Notes under the pieces: model-generated
Seen by the model: the letters and a program-made list of their open reading frames with translations, nothing else
What the model was told of the DNA's origin: nothing
Databases searched by the model: none
Assembly (NCBI GenBank): GCA_021443405.1
Contig: JABUUA010000095.1
Span: 1 to 6,068, forward strand
Direction of reading: 5' to 3'
DNA: 6,068 bases
DNA from: Bacteroidaceae bacterium
GTDB lineage: Bacteria > Bacteroidota > Bacteroidia > Bacteroidales > Bacteroidaceae
Translations under genes and position numbers: made by a program
Shown here: piece by piece, positions 1 to 6,068 of the stretch
How the letters are laid out: each line of letters begins with the position of its first letter
Numbering within the stretch: the stretch's first letter is position 1

Positions 1-53
1 AGCCCGCCCGCGCCGATGGTACTGCACACCCGTGGGAGAGTAGGTAGCCGCCG
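1..53 (+). rRNA. rrf: 5S ribosomal RNA, 3' end (partial)
   Basis: The first bases match the conserved 3' half of Bacteroidota 5S rRNA: 'AGCCCGCC', then 'CGCCGATGGTACTGC', a short variable stem, and 'GGGAGAGTAGGTAGCCGCC'. The last segment is the 3' strand that closes helix I with the missing 5' end. The 5' part lies left of the window, so the 16S-23S-5S order cannot be seen, but a 5S end followed by a strong terminator is what the end of an rRNA operon looks like. The 3' boundary is estimated to within a few bases, just before the T-run at 56-60. The apparent open frame through this region is not a gene. Confidence 0.92.
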
Positions 54-71
54 TCTTTTTAATTTAATTTC

Positions 72-110
72 ATTCCCTCGCAAGCCGCGCTTGCGGGGGA
101 ATTTTGTTTT
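72..110 (+). terminator. Intrinsic terminator of the rRNA operon
   Basis: A 14-bp inverted repeat pairs 72-85 (ATTCCCTCGCAAGC) with 89-102 (GCTTGCGGGGGAAT), with a single G-U wobble and a three-base loop. A T-rich tail (TTTTGTTTT) follows directly to 110. This is a textbook factor-independent terminator on the plus strand. It sits between the 5S rRNA and the next gene, so it should end rRNA transcription. An extra T-run at 56-60 directly after the 5S may help release or processing. Confidence 0.9.
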
Positions 111-118
111 AACAACTG

Positions 119-1870
119 ATGTTTGCATCGTTATCACGATTTCTTGCAGCCCGCGCTTCATGGGTGGTCATAGCGACGGCGCTGGTCGCGTTTCTGTTTC
201 CGTCACTCTTTCTGTGGGTGAAGGGAACGGTGCAGACAGTCATTCTTGGTCTTATCATGCTCACGATGGGCTTGACGCTATCCACGGACGACTTCCGTGT
301 GGTGGCGCGCCGGCCTTGGGACTTTTGTATCGGAGCGGTGGCACAATTTTGCATCATGCCGCTCGTTGCTTATGTTTTGGTACATGTCTTTCGTTTGGAA
401 CCAGCGTTGGCCATCGGTATCTTGCTGGTGGGGAGTTGTCCTGGAGGCGTGAGCAGTAATATCATGTCGTTTCTGTGTAAAGGAGATGTTGCCTTTTCTG
501 TGGGGATGACCTGTGTGTCGACCTTGCTGGCGCCTGTCATGACGCCATTGCTGATGGAACTGACGGCCGGACAAATCATTGAGATTGACGCTGTGGGCAT
601 GTTCGTCAACATTCTTATCGTTACGATTATTCCCGTTGGTATCGGCTCGGCGCTGAACTATTTCTTCAGTCCGCGACCTTCGTTTCCTAAGATTCAGAGT
701 TTGATGCCCGGGCTGAGTGTTATTTGCTTGGCTTTCATTGTGGGTAGTGTCATTAGTGCCGTGCACGATATTCTGGTAGCTCGCGGGCTTGCTTTGTTCG
801 CTCTTACTTTTTGCGTTGTGTTCTGCCACAACACACTCGGTTATGTGCTTGGTTATGCTACGGGGCGTGCGTTCGGTTTTTCCGTTGCGAAGAAGCGCAC
901 TATCTCTATTGAAGTAGGCATGCAAAATGCAGGTCTGGCAACGAACCTGGCGAGCACGTTCTTTGTTGCCGAGCCGTTGGCTGTGCTACCTTGCGCCATC
1001 TCGTGTGCTTGGCATAGTATCAGCGGAACGATATTGGCTGGGCTTTTTGTTCGTATCAAATGGCTGGCTGTGGGACTGCTTCTGCTTGTGCCTTCGCACT
1101 CGCATGCGCAAGCGGATTCTACGTGTGCGGATGGGGAGATACATTTTCTTAGAAAAAACTTTGAAGTCACCTGCAAAAATGAGCACATTTTTCTAAGAAA
1201 AAATCTCATCGCACCCGCGTGTCTGATTTCTGCCGGTGCGGTGGGGATTGGCATCAAGTCGTGGCGTGAGGGTGTGAGAGACGCAATGCAGGGCTTGAAA
1301 GGCGACCATTCCGACATTACGTTCCCCTATTTTCACAAGCAACGGAGGCTCGTGGACGACAATCTTCAGTATTTCCCTTTTCTGTTGTATGGCGGCATGG
1401 GGTGTTTCGGCGTGCAGTCGAAACACCGTTTTTATGACCGTGTGATGACGGGTGCTACGGCGTATCTCATCGAGGCGGCCATGGTGAACGGACTGAAATA
1501 TATGGTTCGCGAAGGTCGTCCGAACACGGGACGCCGCAATTCTTTTCCTTCGGGACACACGACCACTGCCTTTACGGGTGCCGAGCTGGCGCGCTTAGAA
1601 TACGGTTGGAGCGTGGGTGCCCCCGCTTATGCTGTGGCGCTGACGACCGCTTTTCTGCGTATGTACCACAATCGACATTGGTACAACGATGTGCTGGCGG
1701 GTGCGGGTATCGGCATCTTTGCCGCAAATGCCGCTTATTGGTTATATCCGTTGGAGCGCCGATGGTTCACGCCTAAGAAACGTTTTTCTCAAAGTGGGGC
1801 TTTTGTGTTGGTGCCGACCTACGATGTCATTGGCAAGGCACCCGGTCTCAGTTGTCAAGCCGTTTTCTAA
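119..1870 (+). CDS. BASS-family transporter fused in frame to a PAP2-family phosphatase
   Basis: This 583-residue frame contains two complete proteins. Residues 1 to about 314 form a bile acid:sodium symporter (BASS) family transporter with many hydrophobic helices. The family marks are G105-SCPGG-VSSN114, whose Ser-Asn pair matches a sodium-site region, and E265-VGMQNAG with E265 and Q269. Family members move bile acids or small organic acids such as ketopantoate with sodium; the substrate here is unknown. Residues 315-332 look like a signal peptide. Residues from about 363 to 583 form a PAP2 phosphatase of the membrane or periplasmic type common in Bacteroidales. All three catalytic motifs are present: K460-x6-R467-P468, P477-SGH480, and R514-x5-H520-x3-D524. 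Its substrate, perhaps a lipid phosphate or undecaprenyl pyrophosphate, is inferred only. The start at 119 fits the usual N-terminus of the transporter ('FLAARASWVV...'), and the next in-frame ATG would remove the first helices. No Shine-Dalgarno sequence is visible. Either domain alone is of ordinary length; the join is the unusual part. Confidence 0.88.
   Translation: MFASLSRFLAARASWVVIATALVAFLFPSLFLWVKGTVQTVILGLIMLTMGLTLSTDDFRVVARRPWDFCIGAVAQFCIMPLVAYVLVHVFRLEPALAIGILLVGSCPGGVSSNIMSFLCKGDVAFSVGMTCVSTLLAPVMTPLLMELTAGQIIEIDAVGMFVNILIVTIIPVGIGSALNYFFSPRPSFPKIQSLMPGLSVICLAFIVGSVISAVHDILVARGLALFALTFCVVFCHNTLGYVLGYATGRAFGFSVAKKRTISIEVGMQNAGLATNLASTFFVAEPLAVLPCAISCAWHSISGTILAGLFVRIKWLAVGLLLLVPSHSHAQADSTCADGEIHFLRKNFEVTCKNEHIFLRKNLIAPACLISAGAVGIGIKSWREGVRDAMQGLKGDHSDITFPYFHKQRRLVDDNLQYFPFLLYGGMGCFGVQSKHRFYDRVMTGATAYLIEAAMVNGLKYMVREGRPNTGRRNSFPSGHTTTAFTGAELARLEYGWSVGAPAYAVALTTAFLRMYHNRHWYNDVLAGAGIGIFAANAAYWLYPLERRWFTPKKRFSQSGAFVLVPTYDVIGKAPGLSCQAVF
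1052..1108 (+). other. Internal signal-peptide-like segment at the BASS/PAP2 joint
   Basis: Residues 312-330 of the fused frame read RIK, then WLAVGLLLLV, then PSHSHA, followed by Q331-A-D. That is a basic n-region, a hydrophobic core and a c-region with small residues at -3 (S328) and -1 (A330), the normal layout for signal peptidase I. Stand-alone Bacteroidales PAP2 proteins of this type are commonly exported with such a leader. The simplest reading is that the PAP2 leader was kept when the two genes merged. It could now act as an extra membrane helix, or be cleaved to release the phosphatase. No methionine in this frame lies at the joint that would let PAP2 start separately; the ATG at 1060 is in another frame that stops shortly. 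Confidence 0.55.
1144..1201 (+). repeat. 14-bp inverted repeat encoding a duplicated FLRKN peptide
   Basis: TTTTCTTAGAAAAA at 1144-1157 is the exact reverse complement of TTTTTCTAAGAAAA at 1188-1201, with a 30-base loop. Each arm is itself almost palindromic, so the same sequence also behaves as a direct repeat. In the reading frame both copies encode Phe-Leu-Arg-Lys-Asn, at residues 343-347 and 358-362, 15 residues apart. The repeat lies in the linker between the signal-like segment and the PAP2 domain and is much more AT-rich than its surroundings. By position, the second copy corresponds to the normal start of the PAP2 domain, so the first copy and the bases between may be an insertion. 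Confidence 0.75.
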
Positions 1871-1882
1871 GACACTTAACGT

Positions 1883-1915
1883 AAATCGTCCAGCCGCGTT
1901 GTGGCTGGACGATTT
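1883..1915. terminator. Bidirectional terminator between convergent genes
   Basis: A perfect 13-bp stem pairs AAATCGTCCAGCC (1883-1895) with GGCTGGACGATTT (1903-1915) around a seven-base loop. It starts 12 bases after the stop codon of the fusion gene and lies about 40 bases beyond the metY stop on the other strand. Its A-rich foot and T-rich end give each strand a short U-run within and just after the stem (ATTTGTATA on plus, ATTTACGTT on minus). The U-tract is weak, but stem quality and position between convergent genes support a shared terminator. Confidence 0.8.
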
Positions 1916-1957
1916 GTATATCTGGACGTTACCAAAGAGGTGGCGTCATGTCTTGTT

Positions 1958-3226
1958 TCAAGCAAGTGCCTGAGCAAGGTCGGCTATCAAGTCCTCCTTA
2001 TCCTCGAGACCGCACGACAAACGTACGAGCCCAGCGGGAATGCCGGCTTGTACCAGCTGTTTGTCGGTCATCTGGCGGTGTGTGCTGGTGGCGGGATTGA
2101 GACAACAGGTGCGCGCATCGGCCACGTGCGTCTCGATGGCCGCCAACTTCAGTCGTCTCATAAAGGCTTCGGCACCGGTGCGACCGCCTTTGATTTCGAA
2201 GCTTACCACGCCGCAACCGCCGTTGGGCAGGTACTTCTGAGCAATCTCGTAGTACTTATCGCCGGGCAGACCCGAGTATGTCACTCGCTCCACCTTGGGG
2301 TGAGCGGCGAGGAATTCTGCGACGGCCTGCGCGTTTTCTACGTGGCGCGGCATGCGCACGTGCAGGGATTCGAGACCGAGATTGAGGTAAAAAGCGTGCT
2401 GGGGCGACTGGATGCAACCGAGGTCACGCATAAGTTGGGCCGTGCATTTTGTGATGAAAGCGCCTGCCTGACCGAATTTCTCGGCATAGGTGATGCCGTG
2501 GTAGCTCTCGTCGGGCTGGCAGAGGCCGGGGTACTTGTCGGCGTATGCCATCCAGTTGAACTTGCCGCTGTCTACGATGGCTCCGCCCAAGGCCGTTCCG
2601 TGGCCGTCCATATATTTTGTGGTGGAGTGCGTAACGATGTCGGCGCCCCATTCGATGGGACGGCAGTTGACGGGGGTGGGGAAGGTGTTGTCCACGATGA
2701 GAGGCACCCCGTTCTTGTGAGCCACGCGGGCAAACTTCTCGATGTCGAGCACGGTGAGCGCGGGATTGGCGATGGTTTCGCCGAACATCACTCGGGTGTT
2801 CGGCTGGAAAGCTGCCTGCAGTTCCTCTTCCGTGGCATCGGGCGAAACGAAGGTCGTGTCGATACCCATCTTCTTGAGTGTGACCGCAATCAGGTTGAAC
2901 GTGCCACCATAGATGGAGCTGGATGCCACGATGTGACTGCCGCACTCGCAGATGTTGAAGATAGCAAAGAAGTTGGCTGCCTGGCCGCTGCTGGTGAGCA
3001 TGGCCGCTGTTCCGCCCTCGAGCTCGGCTATTTTAGCGGCAACCAGGTCGTTGGTGGGGTTTTGGAGTCGAGTATAAAAGTAACCGCTGGCCTCGAGGTC
3101 AAAGAGTTTCCCCATGTCCTCCGAGGTGTCGTACTTGAATGTTGTGGACTGAATGATGGGGACCTGACGCGGTTCTCCGTTGCCAGGACGGTAGCCGGCC
3201 TGGACGCATTTCGTATTGATTTTCAT
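1958..3226 (-). CDS. metY: O-acetylhomoserine sulfhydrylase (aminocarboxypropyltransferase)
   Basis: This 422-residue cytoplasmic enzyme belongs to the PLP-dependent Cys/Met metabolism family. It should convert O-acetyl-L-homoserine plus sulfide to L-homocysteine and acetate, the direct sulfhydrylation route to methionine. Visible marks are the Y51-TR phosphate-contact motif of the neighbouring subunit, Y106-GG for ring stacking, D179 in VDNTF for the pyridine nitrogen, and K204 in HSTTKYMDGHG as the Schiff-base lysine. R402 in VRLSCGLED should bind the substrate carboxylate. The length is normal for MetY, and the sequence resembles MetY more than MetB or MetC: it has the insert around 225-250 (WMAYADKYPG...ESYHG) and a start of the type KINTKCVQAGY. 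The ATG at 3226 gives the expected N-terminus. It is the last gene of the minus-strand cluster, 56 bases after the TlpA-like gene. One oddity is that the usual HPA before the threonine-histidine motif reads N377-P-A. Confidence 0.95.
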   Translation of the reverse strand: MKINTKCVQAGYRPGNGEPRQVPIIQSTTFKYDTSEDMGKLFDLEASGYFYTRLQNPTNDLVAAKIAELEGGTAAMLTSSGQAANFFAIFNICECGSHIVASSSIYGGTFNLIAVTLKKMGIDTTFVSPDATEEELQAAFQPNTRVMFGETIANPALTVLDIEKFARVAHKNGVPLIVDNTFPTPVNCRPIEWGADIVTHSTTKYMDGHGTALGGAIVDSGKFNWMAYADKYPGLCQPDESYHGITYAEKFGQAGAFITKCTAQLMRDLGCIQSPQHAFYLNLGLESLHVRMPRHVENAQAVAEFLAAHPKVERVTYSGLPGDKYYEIAQKYLPNGGCGVVSFEIKGGRTGAEAFMRRLKLAAIETHVADARTCCLNPATSTHRQMTDKQLVQAGIPAGLVRLSCGLEDKEDLIADLAQALA

Positions 3227-3255
3227 ATTGAGTAATTATTGTTGTCTGGTTGGCA

Positions 3256-3276
3256 GACGCCCGTCGGCGGGGTGTC
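3256..3276 (-). other. Weak GC-rich hairpin upstream of metY
   Basis: In the 56-base gap between the TlpA-like gene and metY, GACGCCC (3256-3262) and GGGTGTC (3270-3276) form a seven-base inverted repeat around a seven-base loop. In minus-strand RNA one pair becomes an A-C mismatch, and no U-run follows, so it is a poor terminator. It could be an RNA-processing or partial attenuation structure, or chance in GC-rich DNA. No S-box-like riboswitch would fit in a gap this short. Confidence 0.25.
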
Positions 3277-3282
3277 AGGCGT

Positions 3283-3807
3283 TTAGTTCAGCGCCTCGTC
3301 GAGCACTTCGTAGAACGATTCGTCCTCGCCCACCGTCACGTCCACGATGTAGCCATCGGGGTCGATGATAATCTTGGTGGGGAAGCCTTCGATGTGATAG
3401 TCCTCGAGCAGTTTGTAGTCGGCCTCAGTCACCTGCACGTGCTCCCAGTCGAGTTCCTGTTCTTCTATGGTCTGTACCCATGTCTGGCGGTCGTCGCGCA
3501 CGTCGAGACCGATGAGAACGAAGTCGTTGGGGTGCGTGTTGTAGAACTCTTTCAAGGCGGGCATGCCTTGGATGCAAAAGCGGCACCACGAGCCCCAGAA
3601 GTCGAGCACCACCATCTTACCGCGGTAGTCGCTCAGCGAGACGGCCTCGCCTTCGGGGTTGTAGAGGGTGAAGTCGGGGGCCAGCGCCGCTTCGGTCCGT
3701 GTGGAGTCGGCGCTCGCGGTATTGAGTTTCTCACCTGCTTTCTTGAGGTCACACGAGGTCAGCGTGGCAAGGGCCGCGATGGCGATGAACAGTCGGGTTG
3801 CTTTCAT
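3283..3807 (-). CDS. TlpA/ResA-like thioredoxin-fold lipoprotein
   Basis: This 174-residue protein begins with a lipoprotein signal: K3/R5, a hydrophobic stretch, then LTSC with C19 as the lipidated cysteine. After a short linker, residues 43-174 form a thioredoxin-like domain of the TlpA/ResA/AhpC-TSA kind: APDFTLYNPEG, then VVLDFWGSWCRFC with the redox pair C75 and C78, and G141-FPTK with the cis-proline P143. Such proteins act outside the cytoplasm in disulfide reduction or isomerisation, for example in cytochrome c maturation or envelope thiol repair; the partner here is unknown. The residues after C19 (DLKK) do not form the acidic run used as a surface-export signal in Bacteroidota, so an inward, periplasmic location is likelier. 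It starts 11 bases after the stop of the upstream secreted-protein gene, which suggests co-transcription and perhaps a shared envelope role. The ATG at 3807 gives the complete lipoprotein leader. Confidence 0.93.
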   Translation of the reverse strand: MKATRLFIAIAALATLTSCDLKKAGEKLNTASADSTRTEAALAPDFTLYNPEGEAVSLSDYRGKMVVLDFWGSWCRFCIQGMPALKEFYNTHPNDFVLIGLDVRDDRQTWVQTIEEQELDWEHVQVTEADYKLLEDYHIEGFPTKIIIDPDGYIVDVTVGEDESFYEVLDEALN

Positions 3808-3818
3808 AGGTTCTATTC

Positions 3819-6068
3819 TTATTTGATGTTTTTCTTTCCGTTAACAATGTACACGCCCCTCTTCAGCGGAGCGGTCATGCGCACGCCCTTGAGGTCGTAG
3901 GCGGTGGCTTGCGACGACGAGCGCAGTGCGCCGATGCCGTCGATGAGCTCCATGGTGTACTGGCTGATGCCGGGCACGTACCAACGCAGGGGTGGCACGG
4001 TGCGTCCGGCCTCGTACACGCCCTTGATGTTGTTGGCAGTATAGGATGTGCAGGGCGATACGTGCGTATTTGTGAGCTCAAACGTAGGCACGTTGAAGCG
4101 CACAAATGCGGGCGTGTTGGCCAACGTCTGCTCGGCCTCGTAATACTGCACTACGCCTTCCGTGTTGGCACCCGCGATGCGAGCCACCTCCACATTGTCG
4201 CTTGCCTCCACGGCGAAGGGGACGTAGAGCTCGTGCCACTCGCCCGCGCCGTCGTTGCGCTGGTACGTCAGCGTTTCGGCCGTGAAGTCGCTCTGCGTGT
4301 CCAGAGGTTTCTCGTCGGTGACGACGAAGTGCTGACAGCGACTTCCCACGATGATGTTCTCTTGGTTATACGCCACGTCGATGGACGCTGTGGGCGCCAT
4401 CCAGACGAGCGCATTGGGCAGGGTGGTCGGTTCAATCTGCAATTGGTTGCAATGCTCGTAGGCGGTGAGGTCGAGCCACAGGCGGTTGCCACGCGTGTAG
4501 AGCTGTTGCAAGGCGCGACAGTTGTCCACCTCGCTCCACAGCGTCGCGTCGGCGTCGTCGAGCTTGCCCAGATATTCCACCTTGAAGTTGCCGGCTTTCA
4601 ACCATTTTGCATCGGTGCGCACACCGAAGGTAAGTTCCTCGTCGGTCACCACCACGTAGCATTCGCAGTGTTGATAGTCGTTCTCGCCTGCGCCGGCAAC
4701 GTTGTACGAACGGCCCATCCAGGCGTTGTTCCCGGGATTTCCATAGATGGCGATGGTCGTTTCGGTTCGGGGCGACACCTCAGTGGCCACGTCGGCCGAG
4801 ATGCGATAGACGCCGCTCGGCAGGGCGGTGGTGTGCTGACTCAGTTCGGCATAGGCGATGGTGCCGGCCCAGATGTTAGCCGCCGTGCCTTGCGTTCCGT
4901 CGCTGAAAGTGGCGTCCACCAGCTTGGTGTCGTTCCAGCCGCTGAAGGTCTTTTGGAAGGTCCAGCGGATAGGATAGTCGATACAACCGCCGCTCCCTTC
5001 CACCGCCGCCGAGGAAGTACCCCAGGTGAAATCCATGTTGTTCAGCGCATAGTGAGCGGTGCAAGGCTTGTTGGCCTCCAGATAGATGCTGTTGAAGTCG
5101 GCCTTCCGGATGGCGTAAACGGAATAATGGTCGGCGTCGGCCCACTGCAGGCTCCACGAAATGCGCTCGCCGGCCTTGAAACCATTGTCCGTTGTCCACA
5201 GACCGAAATAGTTACCTGTGTTCTGTGCGCTTTGTATGGTGAAGTAGAGGTCTGCGTCGTTGAACACAATGTTGGCGCCGCATTCCGTGCGCCCCAAGTG
5301 TGTGTCAGTGGCGCTCACGTTCCAATAGTTGGGCGTTCGGCACACCACGTAGTCGGGCACACTGAGGTTGCGGAAGGCAAAGCCGCTGTAGTTGCTGCTC
5401 TTCTCCAGTTGCCAGATCTGGTTGAGACTGTAGCCTTCGGCGCTGGGCGTCTGCAGATACATGGCCTGCACACCGCCGGCGTCCTGCAAACCGAGGCAGG
5501 CGGGCTGCTCGCAACGCTGGCTGAAGAACATATAATAATAGTTGTCGTAGTCGTCGGGGATGGCGTAGATGGCCTCAAATTCCTTGGGCGCGTCGTCGCT
5601 GCCGCCCAGCTGTACGCTGTTGGTGCGGCGCACTTTACCGTCGTGGTCCTCGTTGCTGATGCGCACCATCTTGTCGCCGGTGAGCAGGGAAGCATCAAAC
5701 GTCAGGGTGCGGTTCTCGTTGTCGTCCACGCCCAGCGTGAGCACAGTCTCCCACGTGTTACCCGTTTCGGTGGTGTGGCGTTCCTCCACCAGCACCTTCT
5801 TTGTGCAGTCGGTGTTGGGATTGGTCCACGTCAGCGTCACCTGGCCGTCGTCGTCCAGCGTGCCCTTCAAGTTCTTGGGGGCCGAGGCATTCCACGGCAT
5901 CCATACCTCGTTGTACTTGCTGTAAGCCACACCGCTGTTGTAGTCGCGCACGCGTTCTCCGGCCGGGGTGGGGTAGCCGTCGGAGTAATGCACGTAGCGC
6001 TTGTAGTCCACGTCGTTATAGATGGCCAGACGCTCAATCCAAGTGTGGCGGTCGGCCTTCTTCAGCTT
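3819..6068 (-). CDS. Large secreted multidomain protein, probable glycan-active or glycan-binding (5' end missing)
   Basis: The frame stays open to the right edge, so at least 749 C-terminal residues are visible and the start lies outside the window. The GTG at 6011 is an internal valine. Numbered from the edge: residues 5-60 (ADRHTWIERLAIYN, then YPTPAGER..DYNSGVAYS) resemble, from memory, the end of the catalytic barrel in some Bacteroidota glycosyl hydrolases (PF11790-like); this is tentative. Residues about 64-155 look like a fibronectin III-type beta-sandwich (DGQVTLTWTNP). About 169-320 is a ricin-like or related beta-trefoil-like segment with repeated aromatic motifs (YLQTP, QIWQLEK, YFGLWTTDNG). 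About 369-501 looks like a jelly-roll carbohydrate-binding domain (SGVYRISADV...GNFKVEYLG). About 605-660 has the WHELYVPF...LANTPAFVRF pattern frequent in Prevotella secreted proteins. The tail, 722-749 (YDLKGVRM, then GVYIVNGKK), resembles a short type IX secretion sorting signal. It heads the minus-strand cluster in this window. The exact substrate cannot be told. Confidence 0.8.
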   Translation of the reverse strand, partial: KLKKADRHTWIERLAIYNDVDYKRYVHYSDGYPTPAGERVRDYNSGVAYSKYNEVWMPWNASAPKNLKGTLDDDGQVTLTWTNPNTDCTKKVLVEERHTTETGNTWETVLTLGVDDNENRTLTFDASLLTGDKMVRISNEDHDGKVRRTNSVQLGGSDDAPKEFEAIYAIPDDYDNYYYMFFSQRCEQPACLGLQDAGGVQAMYLQTPSAEGYSLNQIWQLEKSSNYSGFAFRNLSVPDYVVCRTPNYWNVSATDTHLGRTECGANIVFNDADLYFTIQSAQNTGNYFGLWTTDNGFKAGERISWSLQWADADHYSVYAIRKADFNSIYLEANKPCTAHYALNNMDFTWGTSSAAVEGSGGCIDYPIRWTFQKTFSGWNDTKLVDATFSDGTQGTAANIWAGTIAYAELSQHTTALPSGVYRISADVATEVSPRTETTIAIYGNPGNNAWMGRSYNVAGAGENDYQHCECYVVVTDEELTFGVRTDAKWLKAGNFKVEYLGKLDDADATLWSEVDNCRALQQLYTRGNRLWLDLTAYEHCNQLQIEPTTLPNALVWMAPTASIDVAYNQENIIVGSRCQHFVVTDEKPLDTQSDFTAETLTYQRNDGAGEWHELYVPFAVEASDNVEVARIAGANTEGVVQYYEAEQTLANTPAFVRFNVPTFELTNTHVSPCTSYTANNIKGVYEAGRTVPPLRWYVPGISQYTMELIDGIGALRSSSQATAYDLKGVRMTAPLKRGVYIVNGKKNIK

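Noticed and set aside
99..106. GAATTTTG as a Bacteroidota -7 box (TAnnTTTG) for the fusion gene
   Set aside because: It matches only in part, overlaps the terminator stem and tail, and has no TTTG -33 element at the proper spacing upstream. It is too weak to list as a promoter.
16..459. A 147-codon plus-strand frame starting within the 5S rRNA
   Set aside because: It runs through the rRNA gene and the terminator and then overlaps the transporter in another frame. It shows no domain or membrane pattern.
278..925. A 215-codon minus-strand frame inside the transporter part of the fusion
   Set aside because: The translation is rich in His, Arg, Gln and Asn with no hydrophobic pattern, as expected for the shadow of a membrane-protein gene.
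1060..1062. ATG at the fusion joint as a separate start for the PAP2 protein
   Set aside because: It is in a different frame from the PAP2 domain and soon runs into a stop, so it cannot start the phosphatase without a frameshift.
1901..3235. A 444-codon open frame on the plus strand covering almost all of metY
   Set aside because: It lies exactly antisense to a clear MetY gene, has no recognisable domain and is low in typical protein features. It arises from the codon bias of the real gene.
3250..3900. A 216-codon plus-strand frame antisense to the TlpA-like gene
   Set aside because: It is valine- and histidine-rich in the way of antisense frames and has no motif. The opposite strand encodes an obvious lipoprotein with a CxxC thioredoxin domain.
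6009..6011. GTG at 6011 as the start codon of the large secreted protein
   Set aside because: The frame continues without a stop to the window edge with protein-like sequence (ADRHTWIERLAIYN), there is no signal peptide after the GTG, and the protein is clearly exported. The true start is outside the window.

Overview
The window looks like chromosomal DNA from a Bacteroidales bacterium, most likely Prevotella or a close relative. The evidence is the 5S rRNA 3' end, a PAP2 phosphatase and a MetY of the type common in that order, and a large secreted protein. The tail of that protein ('YDLKGVRM...LKRGVYIVNGKK') is typical of Prevotella exported proteins. Base composition is moderately GC-rich by eye, and translation starts lack clear Shine-Dalgarno sequences, as is usual in Bacteroidota. 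The genus is an inference; no marker gene is complete enough to fix it.

Layout: (1) Positions 1-53 hold the 3' end of a 5S rRNA gene, so an rRNA operon finishes here. A strong hairpin terminator follows at 72-110. (2) One long plus-strand gene at 119-1870 starts only nine bases after the terminator. It encodes a complete bile acid:sodium symporter (BASS) family transporter joined in frame to a complete PAP2 phosphatase. The joint reads like an intact signal peptide with a signal peptidase site, so the product may be a true fusion or a polyprotein cut into two proteins. (3) A palindromic terminator at 1883-1915 separates this gene from a convergent minus-strand cluster. (4) Read in the direction of transcription, the minus-strand cluster begins with a large secreted multidomain protein that enters from the right edge (6068-3819, 5' end missing). 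Eleven bases later comes a thioredoxin-fold TlpA/ResA-like lipoprotein (3807-3283). After 56 bases comes metY, O-acetylhomoserine sulfhydrylase (3226-1958). The spacing suggests one operon, although metY could have its own promoter.

How they may work together: the minus-strand genes combine an extracellular, probably glycan-binding or glycan-degrading protein, a periplasmic thiol-disulfide protein and a sulfur-assimilation enzyme. No direct pathway link between the secreted protein and MetY is evident. The thiol-redox lipoprotein and MetY share only a loose sulfur theme. The most unusual item is the BASS-PAP2 reading frame. No mobile elements, CRISPR arrays, tRNAs or riboswitches were seen.
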